A stretch of DNA of 64,000 nt, taken from contig JAJEKV010000066.1 of NCBI GenBank assembly GCA_021234155.1, forward strand, positions 7,092,118 through 7,156,117, read 5' to 3'. Below the pieces are notes generated by a model, which made no database searches, was not told the origin of the DNA, and saw only the letters and a program-made list of their open reading frames with translations. Source of the stretch: Isoetes taiwanensis. Taxonomy: Eukaryota > Streptophyta > Lycopodiopsida > Isoetales > Isoetaceae. A program made the translations under genes and the position numbers. The stretch's first letter is position 1. Every line of letters starts with the position of its first letter. Below are positions 25,200 through 38,102 of this stretch, piece after piece.

Positions 25200-26580
25200 A
25201 GAGAAAATTCAAGACGGAACATCCTAGTGTTATGATCAAACAGAGATGTTTGAAAAGCCGAAACCATGGTTTGTTGTAAACAAAAGGACTTCAATAGTTA
25301 AGCGGTCAGATATACCATGTTAGAATGCGAGCACAGATGGTCAATAGTATGAGAACTAAGACCTGAAAAAGCTGCAAATGCACTTGTCACTTTGGTAGGC
25401 CCATATATATGTGAATGCAGGACGCCTAAATACAAAAATAAGTAGCACAAGAAGTCTGGGCGTGGAATTTTTATGTGAGAAATCAGCTTCCAACCTTTAC
25501 TTCCATAAGAGTGGAAATGTACTCTGCGGAGGAAGAGTGTGGATTAAGAAGTCTCTCATTCCGCCTATTGCTTAACAACGAAGTATAGTGGCATGGTGAA
25601 GTGGGGAATACCTAGACTATGAAAAACTGTGATTCAAGAGATGGCAAGAAGTTCAAGTCGCTCACCAACACAATGAAACCTAGTAAGTCTTCCATCGGGT
25701 GAACAAAATGTTGGAGAAGCTTCCAAAAATTTCCTTTACACAATTTCAGATATATATGTGTAGGCCAAGAGCAAAGAACTCCCTTGATAACTTGCCCGGA
25801 GATGCTTACCATCCGCGGGTTGACTTCACAGAGAATTATACTCCTTTTAAGGAGCGTAATGAAGTTCAACCCATGGCATTGGTCAACAAACCGATAACTA
25901 TATTTTGTTCAAATAACCTATCGTGCTTTTCGATCCAATGACAGACACTATCGGTATGAAACACACTACTATGTGCCTATGATGCGGGAACATGACACAC
26001 TTTTTGTTCAACATTGTTTTATGAAACATTTTGAGTACTTAAAGCGTAGTGCTGGGTGAATGTCCCCAAATGTAGACTATGTATTTTCAGATGGTGTCGC
26101 ATCACAATTCAAAGCAAAATGCATCTATTTTATTTTTGTTGGAAGGTACAAATTGTAGACATGAGGTCAACATGATGTGGAACTTCGATCAAACCATGGA
26201 AAAGGTGAAATATGATGAAGGCAGCAGACTGAAAAGATGGATAATTTATAATTTTACAAAATTTTAAACATCCCGACATTAAACTAGATAATGCCTACAT
26301 GATGTGGTGAAAATTGGAGAAAACAATTTCAATGTGGCACATCCGAGTGGATCTAAAATGGAAGAAAAGTTCTGGAGATACTGGAAATAAAACCTCATCA
26401 TCAGAAAAGGCTTGGGGTGCAGAGACAATCTTAAACTATAAATTCATCTACCCATGATTCAAGACAGAAAATCCACCATGTTTTACGCACTGTAAAGCTA
26501 TCATGTTTTTTGCAGCAATTGTTACGCGAAAATGGACATGGTGTGAGAAATAAATTGTATAGATGAATGGGACCTCAGAA
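25200..26580 (+). pseudogene. Decayed DDE-transposase-like gene
   Basis: Three broken plus frames carry, in order, blocks of a eukaryotic family known mostly from uncharacterised transposon-like proteins. They are RDGKKFKSL; a KFPLHNFR block; VDFTENYT (around 25,820; DFAENYT in the family) with NEVQ; TLFVQHCF; VFSDGVASQFKAK (around 26,083-26,120); NMMWNF with an SNHGKGE reading in an adjacent frame (around 26,175-26,200) and LKRWI; and a C-terminal LRTVKLSCF segment (around 26,490). The two DF/SDG aspartates and the HGKG-type block would be the catalytic-core candidates. The superfamily name is uncertain. Many stops and shifts show that it is dead. It lies inside the DNA that splits the LINE. 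Confidence 0.6.
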
Positions 26581-26584
26581 TGCT

Positions 26585-29500
26585 GAACCATCCTCCAATG
26601 TTCATGCGATGTGGAAGAGACCCGCAAGCCCGCCCGCCAGCCATTATACTCAACCTTGGCACTTGCGTAAGCATCTTAGAGTAGCTGGCATGCTCTTTAC
26701 AGCTGCTACACCAAAGTGGAACGAGAGGACTTCAGATTTGATGTTATGCACCAAGCCAAAATTCTAGTTGAAAATGACTTCCAAGCAAACTAAACTAAGT
26801 TTTACAGAGGAAACCATGGTGGAGTACTAATATAAGTAGAAAGAAGCCTCTACAAAGGTGATGTATGAGTTGTTGACAAACGAGCCAAAGTCACTTGTAT
26901 TCTACTCAAATTTGTAAAGTATTCAGAGTTCCCATGCGTAGATCAAGAAAGGTGCCTAACTGCTTATTGTGCTACAGACCAAAGTGATGAGGAAAAGATT
27001 CTTGTAAAACTTGCCTGGGGAGGTTTTATCCGATGAAGATAGTACGCCCTGATGAAGAATAGCCTAACACATTCTGCTGTGTGTTGTAGAAATGACCCGT
27101 AAATTTCAGTCATGTTGTTGTGTTCACTGTTTTAAATATCAATATAAGAAACTCAATTCCATGCTCAATTGTATTTTGATGTCCCTTTGTTCATGTAATA
27201 TGTTTGCTTCCTCGATGTATGACATGAATGTATTTTGATGTCCCCATGTGTTGAGTGCCTGCAAAATACGTGCCTTCACCATTATTGCAGTTTCAATTAC
27301 GTGGTAACACATGTAAGCTTCTAATTTACGTTTCACCACGTTGTTTCTACTTTTCTCTGCCTCTTCTCCCATACGACAGATCCTTCAACAACTTTTCATC
27401 AAATGCTTCTTCCTTTCCTTTAAATTCCTCTCGGTCCCATCAATTCTCCTCTATCATCATTTGGCCGACAAATGCCGCATTCGGTAAATCATTATGGGAT
27501 GGCTAAAAAGTACGACTCCTGCAACCCAAAAGTGCCCCAGGATTATTCTTCGCTCCCACCAGCCATGTTTATTTCTGAAAGGTACGCTACAAAGAAGAAA
27601 GCCCTTGGGAAGCAGCCATAGCCATGGCCATACCGGGTGGGAAGCAGCTTTTACAATATAAATTAAGCGAGTAGCCACAGCATACAGAATATACGGCCAA
27701 CTTAATTCTTGGATGCCGTGAAACGATGGAGTGCCGAATATTGCAATGTGACCGTGAGAAGAAGAGCCTATAATACCTAGGCGTGTTGCCCCAATTTTCA
27801 GCCTATGCGTACTTATTGCATACGCTTCCAGCAAATGTAAATTACTCTTATCTGCACCTGGAGGAGAATAGCATCACAAAGCCAAAACTTTCACCGTGAG
27901 GTTGAATTCGTACACCATGCCCTAATTTCACCCTATATTGAAATTTCTTCTTTACACCAAAGATCTTTGGCCCGCTCTCTACTATTGACCAGATTCAAGA
28001 AGGTTGAGACCCTTTTCTCGCTAATGGCTACCAAGCCTCTTTACGCCAGACAAAAGTTTCATGATAGGTTGCTTCTTGGCTGAAAGTAATCAATCTTCAC
28101 TTCGTGGATATGTACTATCATCACAAGGCCTTGCGTGATGGACATGGAGAAGCCGCTTATTCCCGCTTGCAACACTCCACCATTATGGTTTCGCTTTCCT
28201 CCGCATGGCGCAAATAGGCCGGGAAGCTGACCTTGCGGCTAATCGATCCGGGTGATCATGTAATATCTATATATTTCAATCTTATCTTTTTGACAGGACC
28301 GCGTGGAATGAAAACAAGTGTATATAATCTGAAATGTAACCTTGGCAATCATTTTATATGTTTAATATGCAACCTCACTCTTCGTTCCATCAAGCGAATT
28401 GACAGGGTGAAAGTGACACAGAAAAAATTACATTAAGGATAGAACTGAATGCATTGTAGAACACATGATGAAACCCACCACCTGGAAATCATTACATCAA
28501 ATGCAAGTTCAATCATTCAAAGCCGGGTCAGGCAGAGATTGAGGAAACCCTAAATCTAGTTTTGCAATGGCTGGCTTATCCCGATCCAAATTTATGGCGG
28601 AAGAAAATGGCGAGAACACGGTACAAACACGCTAGCTCAAATGCAGGCCAAGAGATCTGGTGGAGACCTATACCGAGCAAATAAACCAGAACAGAGGCTG
28701 ATATTAGAGGAGTTTGAGGTAATCACGGAATTCGAGGGCCTGAAGCTGCCAAAACATGAGTTAACCCTACGGGCTTAAAAGACAGCCAAAGGATAGGCTG
28801 TTTCATACAATGATGTTGTTTTACACGATGCAAATGAGACTTAACAGAGCCGGTGCGTACCATGTGGTTCGGGGTGTATGCAGGATCTGCGGATGAGTTC
28901 GCAGCTCTCCCAGGCGTTTGAGGAAGAGGATATGTTCATCGAATCCAAAGTTAGTGAAATGATCCATGCTTCCGTACCATTAAAAGTTTCAGCAGTGCCG
29001 TACCAGATGGAGACAATAAATAAATCTCGAGACAATGCTTTGTGAATCAGACATAAGTGGGAGGTAAACGAAGCTCATGTTTTAGGTGTTGCTGGATTTC
29101 ACCAACTATTCAGCGTAAAACTTGATAGAAATCTTGACATACTTCTGAAAGAAGAAGAGTTGGCGATTCCCAGCACGCAGATCTCATTGAGGCCCAAGAA
29201 TCGTGATGTCATCATTAACCTCTTCTTCAAACAAAGCTATAATATTATATTCTACGTATTTTGATAATATTCGGTGGTGCTTCCTGTGTTATAGTTTTCC
29301 CCGATTTTCTCAAGATACTTCATTTCATAAGAAGTATGAACTATTCTACCGTGTGTAGATTTCCATATGTATTTTTCTCCCTTTGAAACATAAAACAACG
29401 TAAGTATCAATTACGCCTTCACCACGCTTTTCAACACATTTTTCACTACGTTTTCAATTATGATTTCACTATAATCACTAGCATTTATCTATTTTTGACC

Positions 29501-30500
29501 CATGTAAAATGAATGGTTTCAGACTCGGGAGCAGATTCGACCGGTTTTGGTGACAAAGAATATATGGATCTCAAATTAGTCCTCGAATTGATATGAGGCC
29601 AAAATTCATTGAGCTCTCACAGTAAAAGATTCTGCAAGGCCACTAACTTCGTCGAATTCTGTTTTTCTTTTCGCTTCTTTTGAACTTATTTCCTTTGAAC
29701 CTAGCCACCCATCTCATATTTTCCTATTTTGTCGAAAGCTGGTTACCCATAGGTTTGTTAGCGTGCGCATCATAGACTTTACCTTCAAAATTGCCAGGCC
29801 TGGTAACACGACAAAGTTCAAATAACCAAAGAACAAAGGGAAACCGGGAGAAACGCCAAAGCTGCCGTCTCTACTATTGCAAAACAAGTTCTCGGCTGCT
29901 ATTAATGAAAAGCCTTTACAAAGAATAGCCGGGCAAGGACTATTGCCAAAAAACGAAACCGTGGATTACAATACAAATCTAAACTAATCGCAATCTTGAG
30001 CCTATATGGAGGTCGCCCCAGCATGTATACCGGCCTTCGAGGAGTCGCCTCGCCATCATACCGCGACACCCACTCGAGCACCCGCAACGTAAGCCGGTAA
30101 AATTTTGATGATCCATGATGAGCTTCACCTCTCGGTGGAGGAATCCTGGCTACCATCAGAATCTTCCTTCGCGAGAAGAGGACGATCCTCCGCCAGAAGC
30201 CACTCTGATTCTCGACCGGCCGGCCGCTGGCGAGCGTGGTGCATACGGCTGGATAGTGTTCCCGCGAGTGTAGTCTCAACTTGGCCATGGCGTATGAAGA
30301 GATAATGAATGCAAAGGAGTAAAGGATGGCGAATGTATCTATGGTGGGGATCTTAATGAAGTCAGCAGTGGGCAGAATTTTGGGAATAAAGGGATGCAAA
30401 TCGTAGGCATCCATAATGATTTTGGAATGACGCAGAAGAGGAAAGGATTGCACACCCAGGCTCCAACATGCCACGTTAGGCTGCGGTCAAGCATGCCATA
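26585..30500. other. About 3.9 kb without a recognisable gene
   Basis: Possibly the 3' part of the transposon carrying the transposase-like relic. Frames of 125 codons (27,834-27,457, minus) and 190 codons (30,474-29,902, minus) are present but show no motif I recognise. The remainder has no clear repeat. Confidence 0.35.
29902..30474 (-). CDS. Hypothetical 190-codon open frame
   Basis: The longest frame in this part of the window. After an ACWSLGVQ start that overlaps the edge of a repeat array, it has a hydrophobic stretch (roughly residues 45-65, FAILYSFAFIISSYAMA) and an Arg-rich middle. No family recognised, no promoter or start context argues for it, and a 66-codon plus frame overlaps. 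It could well be chance. Confidence 0.2.
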   Translation of the reverse strand: MACWSLGVQSFPLLRHSKIIMDAYDLHPFIPKILPTADFIKIPTIDTFAILYSFAFIISSYAMAKLRLHSREHYPAVCTTLASGRPVENQSGFWRRIVLFSRRKILMVARIPPPRGEAHHGSSKFYRLTLRVLEWVSRYDGEATPRRPVYMLGRPPYRLKIAISLDLYCNPRFRFLAIVLARLFFVKAFH

Positions 30501-30509
30501 GACCTAAAG

Positions 30510-31130
30510 TTATGCTACCTAGGTTCAACATGCCAATGAAGTCCCCAACATGCCACCCGGCGGATTCACCAATATTCCTACCAAGACATTCACCAAATGC
30601 ACCACATGATCCACCACACATGCAACTATTTGCATCACCAAACATGTTGGTCAATGGAAGTCAAACATGTAACAAAGGTCATGTAAAGGTTTTCAAGTAC
30701 AAGGTGGCTCAAATATGCCACCTAGGCTCCGAATACGCCAAGGTGGCTCAAACATGCCACCTTGAAGCCCCAACATGCCACGAAGCTCCAACACATGCCA
30801 CCTATGATTCACCACATGATTCCCACCAAATGCACCACATGATTCTCACCACATACACCATTTGTATCACCAAACATGTTGGTCAATGAAAGTCAAACAT
30901 GTAACAAAGGTCATGTAGCCTAGCGACAAGTCGTATGGCTCAAATATGCCAATTAGTCAAACATGCCATGTGTGGCTCAAACATGCCACCTAGGCTCCAA
31001 ATACGCCACGTGAAGCTCCAAAGATGCCACCTATGATTCACCACATGGTTCACCAAAATGCACCACATGATTCACCACATGCACCCATTTGCATCACCAC
31101 ATCTATCAATGCATATGTAACACCACATTG
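30510..31130 (+). repeat. Degenerate array of a CCACCTAGGCTCCAACATG-type motif
   Basis: Short units such as GGCTCAAACATGCCACC and CACCTAGGCTCC alternate with CACCACATGATTCACC units. A larger period of about 230 bp is visible: the block CAAACATGTTGGTCAATG-AAGTCAAACATG starts at about 30,640 and 30,871. The same short motif forms a much larger array at 43.85-45.69 kb and a small one at 40.62-40.83 kb, both inside the LTR retrotransposon. Confidence 0.7.
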
Positions 31131-31134
31131 TCAT

Positions 31135-32175
31135 GAATCTTTGAATTTAGAGTGTCAATGAAAGAATAATACAGGCAAGAATAACCCTGGTTACACAATA
31201 CAAACATGTGATTACAAGTAAAGATCTATTGATCTCACAACCCCGCCATTAATATGTTAAATCGTGTTTTCACAACATCAATCATCATTCGCTAAGTATC
31301 CAACAAATGCGAACTAGAAATTGGTACACCTCGCGAACAAACATATATCAGGGCTCACATTGATGAGTACCTTCAAATTTAGCTAAATCGCCCGGGCTGG
31401 GATAAGATGTCCAAGTCTCTCAGACATCGCAAGAGCCGAAGCCATGCTTTGCAGCGATACATAGTGCATAGCATATATATGCTTTGCACGTCTTGAGGTG
31501 TCTTTTGCTTGAATTCTCGCTTTTGTTTTTCTCCTCGAGACACTTCCAAATTTTGCAAAAATTTAACGTGATTCGTAACCATATGGGTCAAAATAAAAAG
31601 AAGACAGTACAAAAGGTTGGAAGTTACCTTGTGACTTACATTCACCAAACGATGAACAGATTATAACTGGCGTATCCGCCGACGGCGATTGGTAGGAAAG
31701 AACACTTAATGCATCCACATCCATATATCGTTGTCCAGCTTGGAGCACCTACCGGAGCTTGACTTGATGCAATTCCACGATTTGTTGACATCTATCGATT
31801 GGTCCCTACCGGTGAACCCGATGCATCTTCCCATTTGCCCGAGTTTCAACTGTCTAATGCTTTCGGCGCGAGTGTCTTGTCCCCTGAGTCAATTACATTG
31901 TACCTCTATATCTACAAAGTAGGGATGAAGAAGTGGCCATCCCAATTGCATCAAACAAGACTTGCTACCTCGAGCAGAAAATAATTCCCTTTTGGTGTGC
32001 TATATGACTCACAAAGCCACACTCAAGATGAAACGCTAGACTAATTAGTAAATCCGCGACCATGCTCTCAAGTAAAACCGGAATTGAATCACAAATTGAT
32101 TTCTGTGTAACTATGTTTCTTTGGTTTTTTTAACTAAGCCCGTGCTTTTTACTCTCTTTACGTGAGGTTCCTCAT
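31135..32175. other. No recognisable feature
   Basis: Short frames only on both strands (about 60-90 codons), no motif recognised. Confidence 0.4.
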
Positions 32176-32179
32176 ATTT

Positions 32180-32525
32180 CCAGCGCCCCCCAAAATGAGC
32201 GAGCCATCTCATCCTGGTGGGGTGCTCTTAGATACAACAAATGTGACAAGCAAAAGAGACTAAGCCACCAGATCTTGTTTTATGCTCCGCTTACTCCTTC
32301 GTTGATGTATCTAATTGGCCACCGAGTGAGCCGGCTGCCATCCTAGGGGCAAATGCATACCAAACGTAAAAACCAAGGAGACTAAGCCAGCTTACTCTTT
32401 TCGAAGTTTTCCTGCTTGGATGGTTTCACTTACCCAAAATGAGTGGGCTGCACTCATCCTAGGGGGCAATTAGATTAACATCAAACAGACAAATGAAAGA
32501 GACTAAGCCAGGTGAAAGATTAGAA
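32180..32525 (+). repeat. Three tandem units of ~120 bp
   Basis: Each unit has a CAAAATGAGYGRGC start (degraded in the middle unit), a CATCCTRGGGG block and an AGACTAAGCCA end; ends lie near 32,267, 32,387 and 32,510. Diverged, with indels. Within the DNA that separates the two LINE halves. Confidence 0.6.
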
Positions 32526-32529
32526 GTCC

Positions 32530-33355
32530 ACTAATCCTAATTCGCTGGCATCCGCCCCTTACATCGTGCCCTACAAACTAAGCTACCTGGCGGGTGCTCA
32601 CCCGTAGTGCCTCAAGAGCTTGAAGTTGCTTTTGATCCCTACCACACCTAAGGGGCTTCAGAAAATTCATGTCAGAGAAAATTCATGACAAAGAATTTCA
32701 ATGAACAGATTACAAACTCAGAATCTTAAATTTGTCAATGAGAATACAATTATACCAAGCACTTCTCGTGAATTTTGTTGCGAAGTACCCCAAGAGGCCG
32801 AAAGCAGACATGGAAGATGGTATTGCGGGATCGTGATTCAAGAATCAAAAGTTGGTAGTGGTTTCCCATCCACCGGGAGGATCTTGCCACGCACGGGACA
32901 CCACTACCATAATCTTCAAATTTTAATGTTATCCCTGAAGTAGTGATCCAAGACAAATAAAGGAAGATCGTCCTTGCAAGATGTAAACCTCTCTTAACTT
33001 TGGTTCCGCGATTTCAACGCCAGCGCAGTTCCCTCGGGTCACGTTATATTGCCTCGAGTTTTATTCCGCTCGTTCTCGTATTGGCCTTCACCAGCCTCTC
33101 GTGATTCTGGCATATAGGCCCTACCACCGGGCTCCTGCATGACTTGGTTTATCCTTAATCATTCCTTCCCATTTTTTAAATTCCTTTACCATCTTCTCTG
33201 CCCCTGAACTCGTTGTCAACCTTCATTTGTAGCACCGCAGGCTTTGATCACAAGTTTGCAACCTGCCTTACACTCCAATCACTTCTTGATCTTGTAGAGT
33301 TGACCATTCTCCCAAGGTCCTGAATTCAACCGGAAAAGGAACTGCTGCTGGGGTA
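32530..33355. other. No recognisable feature
   Basis: Overlapping plus and minus frames of 68-80 codons near 32,700-32,956 with no known motif; otherwise featureless. Confidence 0.4.
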
Positions 33356-33359
33356 CCAC

Positions 33360-33725
33360 ATGACACAACAAAGTGCAATTCACTTTACACACCACAAATT
33401 CCATCATGACAAACTGCCCCACAAATGGCGCCATATTCGCCTACATAGAGGTGGTATGTGGCATACCAGGCACAGATTACTATTATTGGTGGCATGTGGC
33501 ACTTTAAACAAAAGCAGACACACCACCTATGGCACATTAACAAACAAAGGCACCACATATGGCAATCCATTTCGCACTCACAATGTATGCCAAAGACACC
33601 ACATGGTGCAAATGTGGATCCATAGGTGAAGCACACATTAGACACCTCACATGTGGCACCACAATGCAAAGAAGGCAATTACATCCGGCAGGCATCCACC
33701 CACCCCATATGTGGTAGATAGCGCG
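33360..33725. repeat. Degenerate CACCACATATGGCA-type repeat
   Basis: Variants of CACCACATATGGCA / CACATGTGGCA recur about every 25-60 bp across this stretch. No fixed unit. Open frames on both strands here are repeat by-products. Confidence 0.5.
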
Positions 33726-33729
33726 GTGC

Positions 33730-35495
33730 AATATTTAGCCAGCTAGCTAAAATGCCATATAGCGCATAATCCACCATTCTGCCAAGTATCAATTATATCT
33801 AACATCACATATGACACTAAGTATAGAAACATATGGAAGCCACCCACTATTCAGATAAGGTACCACGCTTAGTAATATGTCACTACAAACTACATTGCTA
33901 ATACTATATAATTGGTACCTAAGACCCCTGCACTATTTGAGCCAAGAGACATCGAACTGAAATTATCCACCACAACCAAAACCAGCGTTATCAAATTTCC
34001 TACACATAACTTCACACCCAAATGAAGAAGTAAGTGGTGTACCCCATTGTTCAAGCCATAGACCTTGCCGGAAAATAACAGCCTAATATTAAATTGCATC
34101 ATATGGTGGTTCCAGAAGAAGAGGGTTGAAAAGTACCTATTTTTTCGCTGATTTTCCCCAGATTCTTCTGGCAATTGAGGAGGCTTGACAGGCCTAGCCA
34201 TTTCAAGAGTAGGAAGCATCATTCGCGGCGGTGCTGCTCGCCTCACTATTTGGAAAATGCTCGCGATGCTTCCTCTTACGCTGGGACGCGAGAGTCTTCG
34301 CATCTTTTCTGAATCAAGGCTTTAAACTCAACCAAATTTATTTCTTTCCTTTTGTGTGAAGGTACACGCAATGTACCATAGCCCTGAGTGCCATGCCTCC
34401 CCGTGAATACCTTCCGCCTCGATTTTTCGGTAAAGGCACATATATTCATTATAATTTCCTTATCGATTTTCTTCAACCCGTGAAGGATGAAACAAAAACA
34501 AGAGTCAAACACCGTAGAATCACAAGTATCCCCGACCTAGAATGTAAACTCATATTATGTAATTTGAGATCTCCCGGTCCCCATAAGACCTCCAATAGAA
34601 ATGAGTACTTACATCAAACTCCAATGAATGCGATAACCATTGTCAAGCGTTTTTTTCCCTATAACTTTTGATCTACCTATGAAAATGTTGGCAAGGTTGT
34701 TGGCCATAAAATGAAAGATCTTTCAAGTGATATATATGGTTATGATGTGGCTTCACGCTGCCGCATGTGTTAGCCTTTAAAAATATGGTTTTTTGTTTTT
34801 CTTATATATTTACATCCCAAGTATACCAAATGGGTCGCCATTAGAAAAGATCTTGGAGAGATTTAATCCATTACAAATAGTGTTCGAATCGAGTTTGATC
34901 AAAGTTATAGAAAGATGACACCGCAAAGTTAGTTAGAATCGTGATTAATCATAATACCGAATAAAATACACTAGAGCTTCTCTGAGCTGGATGGCCAAAA
35001 GCCTGATGTGGCTTTTTAAGCATCCCTTTAGCTGGGACAAAATGAGATCTCAAATTACTCTCTAATGTAAAGGGATTTTCCTAATACTTTCTGTCCCCAA
35101 ACGTGACTCATTTCTTCTGTGTACACGTTTTTTCGCCTGGCATATTTCCTTTTGTAGGGTGTATCCCGCGGGTATTCAAGTCCTAAGATGATCGTGAGCC
35201 ATTTTCGCGGATCGATCTTCGCTTAAATCTAAATGGTCTTATGGATTAAGGAGCTGCGGATCGAAGTTTTGAGTAAGTTTAAAATTGTAATCAGAAATAA
35301 GCCCACGATTAAGGAGCGGATCTAGCCTTTTGAGGAAAATGATCGCACATTGCTGAACAAGACTGAATAAGACCGGAAAAGGACAAAAATTAGAACAAGT
35401 AATCGCGTGTATATCAGGAAAAATAAACTTCTCCCTACTACAAATTGCAGTTCCCACCACAATTTGAATCTAAAATGTAGCTGAAATGCACTTTT
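33730..35495. other. Undefined DNA up to the LINE 3' half
   Basis: Two minus frames, 34,512-34,276 and 34,303-33,890, overlap in a way that a single shift could join, giving KRKEINLVEFKALIQKRC followed by a Pro/Arg-rich stretch. I do not recognise the family. The rest holds no clear feature. Confidence 0.3.
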
Positions 35496-35499
35496 GTTC

Positions 35500-36240
35500 C
35501 ACTACAACATGCTTTCACCCAAAAGCGCCATGAAAATCTTTCTGCAAGAGAATTAGGCATGAGACATCAAGGCTATCAGATCATGTTGGCTGAGTTTGGT
35601 ATGTTGCCATTATTAGAAGTCAAGGACTGGCGCCTACACCTAATTATGTCAACAAAGTTGAGAAGTCTGATAGTACAAGAATACCATGCATTACGGCTTG
35701 AAGAATCAGCTTAAGGGATGGTATAGAGATCTGATGGAATGGTGTGAGAGATGGAACATTAGAGAACAAGATTGGCCAGATACAGATGTTGGCATTCGCG
35801 AATTAGTCCAAACAAAAGTTGTGGATCAGATGTGGCAGAAACAAGGGACAAGGTTTACATTTTACAAGAACGAAGTTAATCCCATGTTAGTCTACTCTGA
35901 CCAGGATTACATTAGATCCCATATTTCCAAAAGGGCGAGGAGTTATAACAAAATACAGAACTAGCTCTCACAACTTCAAGATTGAAACTGGACGTTGGCA
36001 TAATATTCCCAGGGAAGATCGATTGTGCACACTATGCAACTCAGGTGAGGTTGAGGATGAATCTCATGTTTTTCTTATCTGTAGCTGCTATCAAGGAATT
36101 CGGGAGAAACACCATATATATTGACAAAACAAACTTTTTTTCGCTTATGCAAATTGATCCTAATAGATTGGGGGATTTCTTAGTGGAAGTTGATAATCAT
36201 AGACAACTTCTATTGGAAGTAAAATGAATTCATTGTATTT
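35500..36240 (+). pseudogene. 3' part of the split LINE: ORF2 C-terminus with zinc knuckle
   Basis: The frame at 35,686-35,964 gives GWYRDLMEWCERWNI and FTFYKNEVNP. After a stop and a frame change, about 35,964-36,110 reads RTSSHNFKIETGRW, then RLCTLC, VEDESHVFLIC and CYQGIR. This is the SSHxLxIExGRW / RxCxxCxxxxVEDExHxLxxC signature of a LINE C-terminal domain, with a C-x2-C-x8-H-x4-C knuckle. The frame then runs to a stop at 36,227. It is the expected continuation of the LINE whose endonuclease and RT are at 21.3-23.6 kb. Only about 13 bases of 3'UTR remain before an LTR retrotransposon; the rest lies at 55,953. Confidence 0.75.
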
Positions 36241-37800
36241 TGTGACGTTCCAGGATAATATACGGTATGAATACGTATATTATACTGACACGTCACTAGT
36301 ATATGTCAACTTAGACGACATGTACACATCGACCATAAAGGGGTAGTACCCTAGGGTACAACCTTGTGACCCATTATATTGCACATGTTAAGGCCACATG
36401 TGAATATAATATCCTTTTGCCATGTGGCAATAGCCCATTGACCAATCAGGGCCCAGCCCTAAATTCGTGGGGATAAAGGGGCATAAACCCTAAAAGGGAA
36501 ACCCTTTTAGTTCCCAGCCCCCATAAGTCGGATTGGAGCAGCAGTGGACGTCTTCTCGCGTGAACAGTAGCAGAGGAACCGGAATTCCTTAGTCGCAGCT
36601 CGATCCAAGCCAGCAATTGCGAGATTCAGCAGCATGGATGCCTTCAGAGGAGTGGGAGCCAGCCAAGAAGCCGGTTAGTGGTTGATCCGATAGTTAGATC
36701 CGAGTTTTCAGCCCTCATTCCATAGGAATAGTATTCATTCTTAGCTATAAATGACCCCTACGACCTAAGAATGATAGATACTAACAAAGGAACCTAACCA
36801 TGTATGATTAGGTAGATTAGAATAGATGTATTCTATTGTTTCGATTCTGTTGTGATGATATTGTGACATTCTATCGCCACTCTTGTGTATTGGGAAGGGG
36901 GGTAGAGACCCGAGCCCAAGTAGTTGTATGATCATATTTTTAGCCCATTAATTCCCAATTAATGCGGCTCAGGCATAAGAGCCCGCCTGGCCGTGGGTGG
37001 CGGAGCTAGACCGGTGACAAGGGAGGGCTTGTCTAATCGCAGTTGATCCGGTGGCGTAATGACGGCCGGGGAACGGCTGTGAGCTAGGCCTAATACCACC
37101 CGCACTGCGCGAGGGGCGGGGTATGGGCTCGACACTGTGGGGTGATGCGTCATCTTCAAAGTGAGTTCAAGTCGTATATACGCAGCAAAGTGGCTCTCTA
37201 GCTTCGCCCGTGATTAGCATGAACCTTCGGAGGAGAGAGATCTCCCCCCTGCCTCATTGGGAATTTGGGGAGATGCAACCCGGTAGTAGTAGCCCCCTTC
37301 CGAGGCTACGGTGGGGCTCAATACTTTTCAGCCTATCCGCATAGTATGCGGGGAGGGGCGGATGGAGTGGACTACCCAACGGCCATGTTCCTATGCCGCC
37401 CAAATCCATTTGCCATGAATTACATGCGCATTGCTATCCCGGGAGACCCAAAAGGCGTCGATCGATCCCCATGAGTCGAGCACAGGTAGGATCTTCCCTA
37501 TGTCATGTTGATGTCTTGATGTGTGATGCAGCCTCTTTGTGATATGGTGGACCACCCCGAGGTGGGTATATTATTATTGTTTGATGTCATGTGCTCATGT
37601 TTTGTTTACGCTTCCGTTGCTAGGTCGATCAGGGGAGGAGGGATGAATGACACGTCCATTCTTCCCCGTCGGGTTCTTGGCCACCAGCGAGGGCCCGATG
37701 TTAGGTGGACGGCCTCACATCAGCGGGCAGATGCTGATTTGAGGGATGATCTCCAGTTTGTATACGATCGGGGCATCGTATATGAGCCGGGGCCGTCACA
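36241..37800 (+). repeat. Left LTR of gypsy-1
   Basis: 1,560 bp with perfect 7-bp inverted ends TGTGACG/CGTCACA. The first ~560 bp differ from the right LTR by about a dozen substitutions, but 36,960-37,510 (GC-rich) differs by many small indels and changes. The LTR should hold promoter and poly(A) signals. A CATAAACCCTAAAAGGG stretch near 36,481 is identical in both LTRs; I cannot place the TATA box with confidence. Open frames in it are shadows. Confidence 0.95.
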
Positions 37801-37801
37801 A

Positions 37802-37813
37802 TGGTATCAGAGC
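37802..37813 (+). promoter_or_regulatory. Primer-binding site for initiator Met tRNA
   Basis: TGGTATCAGAGC begins one base after the left LTR and is complementary to the 3' end of plant initiator methionine tRNA, the usual primer of minus-strand cDNA synthesis in Ty3/gypsy elements. Confidence 0.95.
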
Positions 37814-38034
37814 TCTGATCTTGGCAGACCAGGATCGAGCACTGACCGAAACCCTATAGGAACTAACTCATCTAGACATCCAGTCTTGGAAGTAAAAGCC
37901 CAAGCACAAACCTCGAGTAGCGGGAATTTTTTTTTTCTTTTCTTTTCTCCCGGGGTAGAGTTAGTAATTATCTAGGATTAGGATAATTGGAGAACATAGG
38001 TAAAATAGAACAAACAGACGAAAAGCACTTAAGA

Positions 38035-38102
38035 GACTCCAAGAGTGCGCCAGAGTGTAGTTAGGCCCCAACCTAACCCCCTCCTTGCGCACTCTTAGAG
38101 TC
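38035..38102 (+). other. Nested hairpin, copy 1
   Basis: Outer arms GACTCCAAGAGTGCGC and GCGCACTCTTAGAGTC pair over 16 bp with one mismatch. Inside, GTTAGG and CCTAAC form a second 6-bp stem. A second copy lies at 38,246-38,311. As RNA this would fold into a long hairpin near the start of the element transcript. Packaging or dimer signal, small-RNA source and leftover inverted repeat are all possible. Confidence 0.7.

Noticed and set aside
30510-31130. Possible CRISPR-like spaced repeats
   Set aside because: Units are degenerate and contiguous without unique spacers of constant length, and the context is eukaryotic.
36959-37975. 66-150-codon frames in the left LTR and leader start
   Set aside because: They overlap LTR and PBS, are not kept in the right LTR, and show no domain.
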